Positions 31,931 to 42,943 of a stretch of DNA of 64,000 nt are shown here, one piece after another. This DNA is from Xiphydria camelus. Lineage: Eukaryota; Arthropoda; Insecta; Hymenoptera; Xiphydriidae. The notes below the pieces were generated by a model. It was given only the letters and a program-made list of their open reading frames with translations. It was not told the origin of the DNA and made no database searches. Both the position numbers and the translations under genes were made by a program. Position 1 is the first letter of the stretch; the number at the start of each line of letters is the position of its first letter. The stretch is taken from assembly GCA_963678675.1 (NCBI GenBank), contig OY783191.1, forward strand, positions 14,723,096 to 14,787,095, in the 5' to 3' direction.

Positions 31931-32346
31931 CTTCATGGCTAAAATGTGCCACTTAATATAACGTATGTTACAAATTACCATGAGAACGTAATTACTATGT
32001 AAAACCATTCCCGCACTATTTGCGAAAGTTCCCGAATGCGCCATTCGCAAGTAGTGTGGGATAGGACGAGGGATAGGCAGTAGGGCACTTGCAACATTCA
32101 CGAATAGTGTGGGAGCTCTAAACTTGGCATCGGTTAGACCCATGAGTACACTGAGAGAAAAATATGATGAAACCTACTATATTTGCACTATATTATATAA
32201 TGTGCTAAAGTCTCAAATATACAGGGCTTTAGAAAAGTCTGGAAATGGTCGATTATTCGGTAAAATATACGAGGTATCAAAAAAAGTTAAATACAAAAGT
32301 TTTAGGGTTTTTATGCGTCTACTAGACAGTTAAAGTTTTAATTATA

Positions 32347-34099
32347 CAGGGTTGGTCATAAAGTCGTGACACACAAAAGTTGCATTTTTTCTAATGGAAA
32401 CCCCTGTATATTATTGGATATATCAATTCATCCTTCAATTTTGAGCAATAATCGTAATTGACATAATGCACTTAAATTCAACCGTTTCCGAGTTATCCAG
32501 TTTTGAAAATTTTAAATATGCTATAAAAAGTAAAAAACCGAAAAAGACCTTTGAATAAACCCCACTAAATAATTCAAATTTAAACATTTATTTGAACGAG
32601 GAACAATTATTTTCGATAATCAATACCTAATTTGTAACAATATTTAAAGTAAATTGAAAATAGAAGTTTGAAAATGGCACCTAAAAACCGAGAAAATATT
32701 ATGTTGAATAAAAAACGCATTTTTTTTATTTGATAAGGTGTTCAAATTGTGCACCATTCACTGCTTGACAATGTGCCAATCTTGTATAAAAACCGTCTAT
32801 CACGTTGTTCAATTGATTTTCATTCACAAGCTGAATTTCGTCGATTATCCGCTGCCTGAGCTCATTAATATCCCGTGGTTTAGTTTTGTAAACCCTAGTT
32901 TTCAGGTGACCCCAGAGGAAGTAGTCAAGAGGCATTAAATCGGGTGACCTGGCCGGCCACTCAATTGCGCCTCGCCTTCCGATCCATCTTAGAGGAAAAA
33001 CTTCATCCAAATATGCCCTGACTTCGCGGCCGAAATGGGGAGGCGCCCCATCTTGTTGAAACCATGTCGATGCATAACCTTCACCGACGGCTCCATGAAT
33101 GCCAGGCACAATCAAATTTTGTAACAATTCCAAATATTTTCTGGCATCTAGATTACCATCTATGAAATGTGGACCTATCACTTGTCTACCAATTATTCCG
33201 CACCAGACGTTAGTCTTTTCTGGTGTTTGGGTGTGATTATCAATCATCCAGCGTGGATTAGAATCACTCCAATAACGACAATTATGACGGTTTAAGGTAC
33301 CATTTAAATTAAATGTCGCTTCATCGCTGAAAACAATTTTTCTCGAAAAATGCACATTTTTATCACATTTTTGTGTCAACAATTCGCAAAGTTCCAATCG
33401 CCTGTCGTAGTCATCACCATTCAATTCTTGAACTAAAGTAACTTTATATGGGTGAAATTTGCATCCTTTAAGAATACGATGCACTGAAAACGTGGAGATT
33501 TCGTGTTCTTGGGCAGCTTTTGGAATTGAAACATGCCTATCCTCAATGAAAGATTGCATTACTTCTAAGCTTTTCTCTTCATTCGTCGCGCTTTTTGGGC
33601 GCCCTGTTCGCGGACGGTCTTTTACCGAACCAAACTGTTCAAAACGATGGACAGTTTTTTGAACAGTAGACTTAGCTATCGGCGGTCGATCTACAAACGT
33701 GTCGTTAAACAAATTCGCCATTTGCTCATAGCTACGAACCCTGTCACCATATCCTCTCATCATAAGGATAGAAATTCGCTCTTCTTCGGTTAATTGCATT
33801 GCACTGAGGAATTATTAAAGCAAAAAACCACGAAACTTTTAGGAAAATGACAATAGGTCGTCAACAAGACGTCGTCAAAACTAGGTACGACAGATGATCT
33901 CCATGGAAACTGACTCACTTTTTATAACATTTAAAATTTTCAAAACTCGATAACTCGGAAACGGTTGAATTTAAGTGCATTATGTCAATTACAATTATTG
34001 CTCAAAATTGAAGGACGAATTGATATATCCAATAATATACAGGGATTTCCATTAGAAAAAATGCAACTTTTGTGTGTCACGACTTTATGACCAACCCTG
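32347..34099. mobile_element. DD41D (rosa-like) Tc1/mariner transposon, apparently complete
   Basis: The ends are CAGGGTTGGTCATAAAGTCG and its inverted partner, TA on both sides (32345-32346, 34100-34101). The inverted ends run about 190 bp at about 95 percent identity. A single uninterrupted transposase gene lies between. Everything needed in sequence for an autonomous element seems present, though I cannot judge activity. Confidence 0.9.
32726..33799 (-). CDS. DD41D Tc1/mariner transposase
   Basis: An intact 357-residue frame from the ATG at 33799. The N-terminal third (residues 1-115) has paired helix-turn-helix features (RPPIAKSTVQKTVHRFE, then RTGRP as the AT-hook-like GRPR spot). The catalytic aspartates are D159 (VFSDEATF), D250 (FQQDGAPPH) and D292 (SPDLMPLDYF). 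There are 41 residues between the last two, which defines the DD41D group that includes rosa. It ends in GAQFEHLIK. The product would cut and paste the element at TA. No stop or shift is seen, so it is recent or under selection. Confidence 0.9.
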   Translation of the reverse strand: MQLTEEERISILMMRGYGDRVRSYEQMANLFNDTFVDRPPIAKSTVQKTVHRFEQFGSVKDRPRTGRPKSATNEEKSLEVMQSFIEDRHVSIPKAAQEHEISTFSVHRILKGCKFHPYKVTLVQELNGDDYDRRLELCELLTQKCDKNVHFSRKIVFSDEATFNLNGTLNRHNCRYWSDSNPRWMIDNHTQTPEKTNVWCGIIGRQVIGPHFIDGNLDARKYLELLQNLIVPGIHGAVGEGYASTWFQQDGAPPHFGREVRAYLDEVFPLRWIGRRGAIEWPARSPDLMPLDYFLWGHLKTRVYKTKPRDINELRQRIIDEIQLVNENQLNNVIDGFYTRLAHCQAVNGAQFEHLIK

Positions 34100-34224
34100 T
34101 ATAATTAAAACTTTAACTGTTTAGTAGACGCTTAAAAACCCTAAAACTTTTGTATTTAACTTTTTTTGATACCTTGTATATTTTACCGAATAATCGACCG
34201 TTTCCAGACTTTTCTAAAGCCCTG

Positions 34225-34935
34225 TATTTCATGGTTATCAAGAAAACAATATTTCGAGTATTATAGTAAATCAAACTACTTTAAGTGGTAAGTTCATCTA
34301 TTTTACACCTTTTCAGTAGACAAATAAAGCCGAGTTTAAATGTTCCAAAAAGACCCGGAAAAAAATCGAATGAGTTTCTCAACAATTCTTATTAAGGTGA
34401 CTTAGAGGACATGGATTAGGAATTTCATAATGAAATGGCGAAATTCAAAATGGCCGATCAAAATTCTTCTATAAATCAAAACACCACAAAAAGGTAAATA
34501 AAAAGTTGAGAAAATTTTTTAAAATAAAACAATGAAGCGTAAAACTGCTACCGATGTAGCCTTCTTGTAGCACGCTTTGAAATTGTAAAACATTGATTGG
34601 TATGTTGAAGGGCATATGAAGTCATCAATAAAACTTTGATTCTTTTATTTTGACACCAAATTCGTAATCAGCAACCCAAAAAACTCCTAAATATCAATTA
34701 TGGTTGAAATAATACCATTATAAATGCATTTTTAATGGGGTATGCTATACCGTATGTCTGAGATCAAACCGGGTATAGCAAATTTGTGATTATTTCATGA
34801 ACACTCTGGTGTCCGGTTGAGAACTCCTGCGTCCGGTGAGATTCACTGTAGAGGCTTTACTGCGCAAGTGCGATTTTTCGTGCACGTGTCAAATAAACGT
34901 TAGTATCATGCAAATGCGGTTTGTTGACCAGACTC
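34225..34935. other. Unassigned spacer
   Basis: No supported gene. It contains several short words repeated in opposite orientation (for example ataccgtatg and accgggtatag) but nothing that I would call an element. Confidence 0.25.
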
Positions 34936-34937
34936 TG

Positions 34938-35158
34938 TTCATACACCCGGGCTCACGGAATCTGTCGCTGGTGACTTTTTTTAAATGTTATTTTTAAACG
35001 TACTAACCAATGATTAATCAATCCTCGTGCTTTCATTAACGAGAGTAGACGTCACCGTAGCTAATGAGGGCATGAGAATTAATTGTTCACTGGTTAGTAC
35101 GTTTAAAAATAAGGTTTAAAAAAAGTCACCAGCGACAGATTTCGTGAGCACGGGTGTA
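34938..35158. mobile_element. Foldback MITE, family B copy 1
   Basis: The arms (about 34938-35020 and 35075-35158) share acacccg, gtcgctggtgactttt and taaacgtactaacca in opposite orientations. The loop contains catgctttcattaac-type sequence (here gtgctttcattaac). A relative with the same plan lies at 56227-56450. Non-coding. Confidence 0.7.
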
Positions 35159-36117
35159 CGTTAGTGCGCGTTGATATGAAGAATCGTCGGAGCAAGAAGA
35201 AGAACTGCATTCGCTGCATAGTGAATAGTAACCAATTTTTATAAGAAAAAGAACTAAGCGTTTATTTTCTTATAACTTCATGAATTGTTTCTTAGGTCTT
35301 ACGCTTGCTGAATTACTGAGGATGCATCATAGAACATTTTTAAGAGTAAGTACGTAGCGATGGAAGAGATTCATAACCAGAGTGACGACTTAATGTAACA
35401 TAGGAAATGTGCACCTGCGAATGAGACTCCAACGGCAAAGAAATACTAGGTTTTATTCCAATAACTACGAATTACGCTGTACATCTCAGTAGGTAGGCAA
35501 CAGGGGTTCTGGACCATCCTCCTCGGCGTGAAACGGTGGAGATTGGGTCCATCTCTCGGATCGAGGGGGTGGGTTACCCCCCACTGGTGCGCGGTGACGT
35601 ATGCCTCCTTGAGCGTATACGCGGAGGCGTTCAGCGATAATTCTGGAAAATTTCGAATTTCGGGAAAGCGCATCGCGTCGGGCGGCATTTCCGAAAAATC
35701 GTCTGATCAAATTTCACCGCGTGGATAGGGATCGCACATTCTGGGGTACGCATGACGTCATCATCCCGCGTTGGGAGGTGAGCACTGCATCGTCTGACGT
35801 CACCTCACTGAGCTACGCGTTGAGCGTCAAGAGTTCCTGAACGGCGCGGAACCGGCGGTGATCGTATTTCAGAGTCTCTGTCGGCGAGCGATTTCCGCAA
35901 ACGGGTCCGCGATTTCGGAGAACTAACGGAGTTCCCGGCGCTCGAAATCCCCGGGTCCGCACGTTGCACATGCCCTCATGGCGGTATTTCGCCGTGAAAT
36001 GGGATGAAATTCCCCCCCCCCCCCTCTCTTCCAACTCCACTAAATATCATATCTCCTTGAAATACCATGCTCCGGGAACGTTCGCGCTTAATCGCACCTC
36101 ATTGTCGAAGCAACGAT
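35159..36117. other. Unassigned, GC-rich in part
   Basis: Positions 35450-36060 are GC-richer than the surroundings, with a run of 13 C at 36012-36024. The open frames on both strands are mutual shadows with no recognisable motif. It adjoins the second Polinton polymerase and could be its decayed terminal region, but it does not match the Polinton 1 ends by eye. Confidence 0.3.
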
Positions 36118-38417
36118 ATGTCTTCTGACCAGTGTAGGAAAATTGTCAGCATCCAAAGGCGGGCCTTCCAGCGTATCGCCTGCGGAAATGGGAATACTCA
36201 CGAGATTACAAAATGGGTACGGTGAGGGACCAAGAGTTTGCGGATACTTGGTCGATAGATGCACAGGGAGGTAACGTCGGTGCCGCTCAAACAACGTTAC
36301 TTAGCCGCCATCCGACAAGTTAAGAGTTACAATAAGAAACTCAAGAGCTTGCTCGTGAGAAGACATGCAGTCGGTGTTTGACGAGCGCGTTCGCACGGAC
36401 GTCATCATCTACTTGCGGCATCTCGATACCGTAGACACATCCTGAAGGACACTCAGGCTCTCTAAGCATCGCGCATCAAAAACGCGCTGAAGAGAGAGAA
36501 CGCATTGAAGGTGAATGCTGTATTGGAGAGCAAGTACAGTATCGTCAAGGATGCAAGGAGTTGAGCTAAAAACCTTCAATACGAAAAAGGTGTCGATCCT
36601 CCAGACCACCGATTTAAATATGTGGTTCACCGAGAACGTGTGGGACTCCATTCTCGTGCAAATGGAGGAATTTCAGGAGCGCGACTCGGATTGGATGTTG
36701 CGATCAATCATTAATCTGAGTGTCAACATTAATCAGTACAATCCGATAAGGGGTAGCTCCTACGTAGAGTTTCCCGAGTGCATCGCGAAGAAAGCCTGCA
36801 TCAACGTGCAAAATACCGACGACCGATGTTTCAAATAGGCTATCCTTTCGATACTGCATCCGAGTTAAGATCATTCCAACCGCGTGTCAAAGTGTAGATC
36901 ATACGAGAACCTATTGAATTTCGAGGGAAACCACTTGTCAGTGATGCCGAAAGATATTCTAAAGTTTCGAAAGCAAAACGTGGTCTCCGTCAACGTGTAC
37001 GTCCTGTACAAGCGGAAGAAAAATCTTGTGGTCACTCTAATCCACATCATCTCGCTCAAAAAGGTCAAGCATATCAATCTGCTCATGATACAAGACCACT
37101 ACCTCGGCGAGCAAGCAGATAAGGAGGAAGATGAAGACGAAATACCCACCACTTACCACTATGTGTAGATCAAGGATCTCTCTTGATTGGTCAGCACACA
37201 ACTTTCGAGAGAAAACATTAAAAAGTTTATTTGCAATCATTGCCTCCACTACTTCAGAAGCTCTGAAAATCTGGATGTCTCCACGAAGTCGATTGCCGTC
37301 AAATGAATAAGTACAAATTTAAACTACCCTACCCACCACGCGAATACGTAACAAATTGAAATTTAAAAATTTCAATAACAAGGGGAAAGTGCCGTTCATT
37401 ATGTGCCGACTTCGAATGCCTCTTGAAGAGTGTCTATCAGCAGCAGACGAGCAAGATAAAAGTTTATCAAATGCATGAGCTCTTCCGCATGGAATATTAC
37501 GTGTACTGCGGTTACGACGATATGCTATCCCATTATGACAGTTATCGGGGTTCGAAACCCGCTGAATGATTCACGCAACAACTCCTTCAGTTGGCCGAGC
37601 AAGTCGAACTAATCTTCCAACATCCCGTGCCCATAGATGTGATAAATGAAGAACAGAAGAGGGCGTTTCGCTATGCCAACATGTGTCATATTTGGGAAAA
37701 AATATTAGTTTATGGCGTAAAAGTTCGAGATCACTGCTACCTGACTGGATAATATTGAGGTGTTGTTCACGAGGAGTGCAACCTCAACTATAAGGACTCG
37801 AGAAATGTCCCCGTGGTGTTCCACAAATTCAGCGAATACGATAGCCATTTCATCGTTAAAGAAATGTCCACTTGTATCGATGGATGCATCGACCTCCTAC
37901 CACTGAATATGGAGCGTTATATATCGCTTATGGGGTATTTGAAGGATAGTGATATACATATTATATATCCTCGAGGTAGATCTGCACTACCCGAAAAGTA
38001 TCTACGATGCTCACATCGCGTCTTGCCACTGTGCCTGAAGCAAACGAAACCACCAGGATCAAAGGTATCCAAGCTCCTGACAACATTGAAACTGAAGTCA
38101 CGCTACGTCATCCACTATCGTAACTTGAGACAAGCTCTGATTCACGGCCGTAAACTTACCAAGATCTACAGAGTTTTGAAACTTAACCAATCACCGTGGC
38201 TCAAGAGCTACATCGACCTTAACCTTTAGAGTCTGGGGGTGGTCGATAAATCGACTAGCAGTCAGGTCGGAGCCTCCAAATAAGAAATTTATTGATTTTA
38301 TTTATAAATTAAAAGTCTAAAAAAATCTAACTGAAATTTCCCCGGACTTAAAAGGTTAATAGCGACATGAGAAAAACGAACCGCCAACGAGTTCGAGAAA
38401 AACCTATTTAAATTGAT
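36118..38417 (+). pseudogene. Polinton DNA polymerase B, N-terminal part, degenerate
   Basis: The start MSSDQCRKIVSI at 36118 matches the start of the Polinton 1 polymerase. Recognisable pieces follow in all frames: VFDERVRTDVIIYL near 36370, FQERDSDWMLRSIINL near 36670, PKDILKFRKQNVVSVNVY near 36940, a CNHCLHYFR zinc-like spot near 37235, the exonuclease region (DFECLL) near 37410, and [16 protein letters not shown] near 38100. A TTAA mini-MITE interrupts it at 38223, after which about 20 codons ([11 protein letters not shown]) remain before the homology stops at about 38417. Motifs A, B in full, and C are gone. Confidence 0.75.
38223..38355. mobile_element. 133-bp piggyBac-type mini-MITE
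   Basis: TTAA at 38219-38222 and 38356-38359 flanks imperfect inverted ends CCTTTAGAGTCTGGGG and CCTTTTAAGTCCGGGG. A ggtggtcgataaatcgac hairpin follows the left end, the same plan as the 80-bp MITE at 18992. It disrupts the Polinton polymerase fragment. Confidence 0.8.
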
Positions 38418-39361
38418 GTGAACGAACGCGCGAAGGGGCCCCGGGGAAAATTTGGCGGGTCTTAAACTTCGCTGGTGTCCCGAGAGTCTATGCAGATTGG
38501 GACACTCGGGTGGGCGTTCAAAAACCCCCCAATCGCAAGGGTGAAGTGGTTCCCGCCCAACCGCTCAACCAAGTCTGTCCTACCTCCAAGTGGTGCCCGC
38601 TGGATAACCTCGTCTCTCGGCGAGGTGAACTGACGGGGTTCAGGCTAGCCCGGAAGGAGTTTCCCTTCACACTAACGGGCGAACTAAAGGAAGGGAACAT
38701 GCGGACAGAAGCATGAACTCTGGTACGGAATTTGGGTCAGAGCAAAATTCGGAAGGCACGGAAATGCGCGTTTCATCTGGGCGCGCGACTGAGTCGATCG
38801 TTGTAACTGGTATTGACTCCAGTGATGAGATTTTCCCTCTGCCTCGCTAGTCTTGGAGCGAGGATGGTGCGAGGGGTCCAAGCTAGAGGAAATCAGTCTT
38901 TCAGCCCGGCAGCTGAGCAAATGGTGGCCAGGAGAATAAGGCCCTATTGAACGAAGTTTTTCGGATACCGCCAAAAGGCGGCATAACGGCCGTGACTTTA
39001 AAGATGAGTGCTGAACCGGGGCAGAGGAGTGTGATCTCCAACCAGGAGACGAAGCTACGCTTTGTTGATCGACCTAACTAGTGTCGGTTACGCAAATGAC
39101 CTGGCATCAACCATCTGAGTAACATGAGGATGCCGGGAAAGTAGAACGTGCCAAACTGATCCTCGGACCTGGGTGAAAGCCCCTCCCCTGCACCACAGCA
39201 TGCAGCGGAAAATGTCGCTGTGGTCGAACGCAAAGATTGTGGGGAGCACCCAGAATTGAGACGGACTCGAGATGGCAGTGTAAGCATTGATATAATATGC
39301 TGTTTGTAATCTGTAACTCTCACTTGCCGGAGGGTCACGGAGTCCTTAGCTGGATGGATAA
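38418..39361. other. GC-rich segment, possible non-LTR retrotransposon relic
   Basis: About 940 bp of distinctly higher GC begins abruptly at gaacgcgcgaaggggcccc and ends at tggatggataac, next to an FB-type end. It has few long frames, several short GC hairpin candidates and a sharp base-composition step at both edges. It may be a LINE with 5' and 3' untranslated parts joined by an internal deletion, but no reverse transcriptase or endonuclease motif is visible. Confidence 0.3.
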
Positions 39362-39770
39362 CACAGGCACACAAAAAAAAAACTCCTGTTCCCGGAACCA
39401 GACCAGTATATCTTTATGTTTTTGAGGTTGCTGAATCCGAATCCGGTGTCCGCTTGTCTCCATCACGTTACGTTCAAGGTCATTCAAGGTCAAATCCTGA
39501 AAAAATAGTCAAATTGATTCAAATTATTACTCCTATATATTCTTGAGGCCGCTGAATCCAAATCCGATGTCCGTTTGATCCGACAAGGTCAAATTCAAGG
39601 TCTTTTCAAGGTTAAATGTATTTATTCTGCCAAAAATGAATTTTTTACTGCAGATTCTGAAAGAACGGAAAATTTAACGTCTAGATCTGTATTCAATTTT
39701 GTTGATAACATAACCCCCAAGGTCATTTCAAGGTCAAATCTAGCAAAAATGTTCTAATCTAAAGTCCAAG
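39362..39770. repeat. End of an FB-type repeat (CACAGGCACACA family), solo copy
   Basis: Starts acacaggcacacaaaaaa and continues gttcccggaaccagacca, ttgctgaatccgaatccgg and cttgtctccatcacgtta, matching 46462-46565 and, inverted, 56070-56172. Here the tail differs: repeated aaggtca words (39475-39500, 39600, 39720) in place of the gatccgcc repeats of the other copy. Non-coding. Confidence 0.65.
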
Positions 39771-40212
39771 CTGGCCCCCTCCATGGGAGTGCCGGTCGAC
39801 GTGTTTCCACCCATAGGGCGCCGGGTCGCGCGTGGAGTGGATAGCGGAGCTTCGATCGCGCCGGCTCGGGTCTGTAGTAAGAGAGGCTGTGACGGAGCGG
39901 TCAGTCGGAAGGCTGTCGCCTATGGCGGTTTCCTAGCTCTCTCGTGTCTTCAATGCATTACCGCAGATCGGCGTCCATGACCGAATGATCCGTTGAGCGG
40001 TACACGTTTTTGACGTTTAAAATAAATTTTGAAATCCAGTCACGTGATCTCTAAATTCAAGTGAATTGGAGCTCATCGTTGGAAATTTGATACAGCGAAT
40101 ATGTGTGGTGTGCCTGCACCCAAGGTACCTCCACGCGGTGACGGCGGGCAACGGTTTTTTTTTATTATTTATTTTTCCGGCAAAATCCCTGGATGAAGGC
40201 GTCCAAGCCGTC
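39771..40212. other. Leader of the family X gene, no gene of its own
   Basis: GC-rich to 39990, then AT-richer. The frame at 40066 is open into the next gene, but this part (MELIVGNLIQRIC...) includes a run of T/F/L codons over a poly-T tract and is probably untranslated. Confidence 0.35.
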
Positions 40213-41358
40213 ATGGCAGGCACACGGAAATGTGTTACGATACAGGGGTTCTCACAAGGAACCCCAGTATCGGCGGTTGGTCTGGGTAAGCAAGCGGGCC
40301 CGCAATCGTCGTCATCAAGCGACCGCAGCTCTGCATTGGTGGAAAACTTGGCTACTGTAGAGTCTATCACTACAAGTTCGGATCACATATGCAATAAGGA
40401 TCCAGATTCATTTTGCTATGTTTGTGGTAAGTATGAAGCATCAAAGAATCGCAAACGTATTTCAGAGCGTATAAGGAATATGTATAAGGATTGTTTTGAT
40501 TTGAACATGATAGATGAAGGTAATGATTGGGTACTACACATCATTTGTGCTTCTTGTAACACAGTGTTTCATCGTTATGATAAATCTCGAGACAAGAAAT
40601 ATCTCAATTTTCTTATACCAATACATTGGACCAAAGCGCAATCTAGAAAAGATTGTTATTTCTGCAAAACATATCTAACTGGGTACAATATGAAAAATAA
40701 ATCACATATAAAGTATGCTAACGTTACGAGTGTCATACTACCTGTTATTTCCAACGAGGACAATACAAACAAACGGAATTTTAGTTCAGATGAAATGGAA
40801 ATAGACGAGATTAAAGCAAACGTTGAAAGAGAAAATATAGATCAGCGTAGAGTTTGTGTGAATGAGGATGAACAGTACGATGATAATAATAGAGATAAGA
40901 GCTATATGACTGGAACTGATAGCGAAGATGAAAGTTACACGAGTGAAAATGAAACTGATAATGACGATGAGAGATATATGAGCGGAAATGAAAGTGGCAG
41001 CGAAGATGGCCAAACGAATGATGAAGAAAGTGAAACTGAAGATGATTCTCATGAATACGTTCCAACGGGTTGTAAGAATAAAAAGCCTCAATTGTTATCA
41101 CAGGAAGAACTGAATGATTTCATTCGTAACATGGGATTGCCGAAAGATGTTGCCGAGTACTGTGCTTCTACTTTGAAAAAGAGAAATATGCTGAAGAAGA
41201 AAACGAAGGTCAAGAGACACGGTAGTGTCTCGCGGCATGTTCATTCAAGTCGTCAGAACGACGCCGCCAGCGCTGTCGCCGCGAGCACCCGTGTATCTTT
41301 ACAGGAAAAATGTCTGCCCCCTTCACCGCTCAATTTTAACATCGAATTTTCTCAATAA
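40213..41358 (+). CDS. Unnamed arthropod multi-CxxC protein (family X), N-terminal part
   Basis: From MAGTRKCVTIQGF the frame has 381 codons. Three Cys pairs (CYVC, CASC, CYFC) in residues 60-170 suggest zinc binding. A long acidic Ser/Glu/Asp region follows (SEDESYTSENETDND and similar), then LSQEELNDFIRNMGLPKDVAEY with a TLKKRNML helix. At about 41218 the frame runs into repeat family A, so the last 47 codons are not original. The helix segment has a close counterpart at the start of the minus-strand fragment 62478-63715. I believe the two are parts of one gene family; its function is unknown to me. Confidence 0.55.
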   Translation: MAGTRKCVTIQGFSQGTPVSAVGLGKQAGPQSSSSSDRSSALVENLATVESITTSSDHICNKDPDSFCYVCGKYEASKNRKRISERIRNMYKDCFDLNMIDEGNDWVLHIICASCNTVFHRYDKSRDKKYLNFLIPIHWTKAQSRKDCYFCKTYLTGYNMKNKSHIKYANVTSVILPVISNEDNTNKRNFSSDEMEIDEIKANVERENIDQRRVCVNEDEQYDDNNRDKSYMTGTDSEDESYTSENETDNDDERYMSGNESGSEDGQTNDEESETEDDSHEYVPTGCKNKKPQLLSQEELNDFIRNMGLPKDVAEYCASTLKKRNMLKKKTKVKRHGSVSRHVHSSRQNDAASAVAASTRVSLQEKCLPPSPLNFNIEFSQ

Positions 41359-41990
41359 ATATACGGTTATAACCAAAACTATGCTTATAGTTACGCCACA
41401 TAAATCGACTATTCTCTATCGATAGAGACCAGAGTAAATCTTGTAAGTTACATATTAACAGAAATTTTTCCTTAGCAACGCGAAGCCACGCCCCTCGCCC
41501 CTCAAAAGTCGAGAATCCGATTTCTCGGGCGATATATATATGTAAAAATGTCATAAAAATTCCGCCTGTCTTCGGCGGTATTCGGCCATGGTCGGAAATG
41601 TGTACACAGATGCGGCCACACGCATTCGCGAAATGATTTCCCTCGCATTTTTTCGATCCTCGGACGCGCTTGTTAATAAAAAGTAAAAATTCAGTGTAAT
41701 CGGAGTAGTGAATCTCAATAGTGGTGAATGTGACAGCCGCTCTGACAGCTAGCTATTATCAAATCGTTTGGATTTTTGTTTAATAATCAAGATAGTGCAC
41801 GGAAGCAGTGTCATTTTTCTCTGGTTGCTGGTGCATGAAGAGCAGGAAAGGAGACATCTGTATCTCGGAAGAAGTGGCATCAGATAAGTTACTTCCTAAC
41901 TGACTGTCTTAACCTCATTTTCATCCCTTATACAGAACAAATATCTTTGTGGTTATTCTATTTTTTGTTTTCAGCGCCATACGAGAACGG
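41219..41990 (+). repeat. Dispersed repeat family A, copy 3 (most complete)
   Basis: Begins acggtagtgtctcgcggca and runs through ctcaataaatatacgg, the cttcggcggtattcggcc segment and cggacgcgcttgttaataaa to ttttgttttcagcg at 41975. It fuses to the coding region of family X. An AATAAA word lies at 41353-41358. Confidence 0.65.
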
Positions 41991-42054
41991 GACGGATTGA
42001 TGGAAATTTGATTTTTCTTCGTAGTAAAAAATCAACCTAGGTAGAAAAGAATTC

Positions 42055-42500
42055 TCTAGAATTGCGGTACAATGCCACGGTATGAATATCAGGTTCTACC
42101 GACATGACATGCTTCGACAAGGTCTGTATCAACTTTAGCGGTATATTGGGGGCACTGCACTAATCCTGTGGCACATTTTTCTATCTGGGAAAGCATATTA
42201 TTATGGTAGTAAAGCTGTACAGCGTTCCGATAATATATAATTGGAACTTTTGATAATACGAAAGGGGGAATATATCGATAAAGAAAAGATAATAAAATAA
42301 TTACTTCATTATTGTAATCCAATTCTATCGTATCTCCTACTTTTCTACCACGTCTTTCCCAGATAGAAAAATGTGCCACAGGATTAGTGCAGTGCCCCCA
42401 ATATAATGCTAGAGTTGATACAGACTTTGTCGAAGCATGTCATGTCGGTAGAATTTGATATTCCTACCGTGGCATTGTACCGCAGAGTTCTAGAGATTTT
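42055..42500. mobile_element. Foldback element with ~145-bp arms
   Basis: The arms share tgcggtacaatgccac, acatgacatgcttcgacaa, and gcactgcactaatcctgtgg in opposite orientation; they occupy about 42055-42205 and 42348-42500 at about 93 percent identity. The loop holds cgaaaggg and gatatatcga words. A small ORF across the right arm is not a gene. Confidence 0.75.
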
Positions 42501-42943
42501 TAATTCCGGCATGTTAGAGGTTAGTATAATACGAAAAAGGAAATATATCGACAAAGAGAAAAAATAATAACAAAGTAGTTACTTCATTATTGTAATCCAA
42601 TTCCATCGTATTCATTATTTTTCTTGCACGACTTTGATTGTTGATAGTGGATGGATCAACCAATAAATTAGATTTTTCTTCACTATCAGCAATTAAAGTC
42701 GTGGCAGAAAAATAAGTAATACAATGTTATTGGATTACAATAATGGAGTAACTACTTTATTATTATTTTTTCTTTATCGATACATTTCCTCTTTTGTATT
42801 ATACTATCACAAGTTCCAATTTATATACCGACCTGCCAAACGTGAAGTGTACGTGTACCTCACTTCTATTTCATCTCTTCTTCGCCTCTAGTGTAACGAT
42901 GGAAATTACAAAATATCATAACTTTTCTGTATGTAGCAACATA
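42501..42943. repeat. Family A-associated segments
   Basis: The words gtagtataatacgaaagagg-like, ttgtaatccaattc and acaagttccaatttatata recur here and in 1740-1905, 2430 and 3170. They are partly in inverted order, so this looks like the rearranged tail of the family A block. Confidence 0.45.

Larger units (their letters stand above)
32222..34224. mobile_element. Palindromic MITE interrupted at its centre by a DD41D mariner
   Basis: The outer ends are CAGGGCTTTAGAAAAGTCTGG and its inverted copy, flanked by TA. The two arms are 32222-32346 and 34102-34224. Without the inner element the MITE is about 250 bp and almost a perfect palindrome with centre taatta-TA-taatta. The arms agree at about 95 percent by eye. 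Confidence 0.85.

Noticed and set aside
38418..39361. Ribosomal or other structural RNA gene in the GC-rich block
   Set aside because: I could not match it to any conserved rRNA or tRNA core; only hairpin-like features remain.
40786..41101. Two hydrophobic minus-strand frames that look like membrane proteins
   Set aside because: They are antisense to the acidic region of family X, where GAA/GAT codons read as TTC/ATC.
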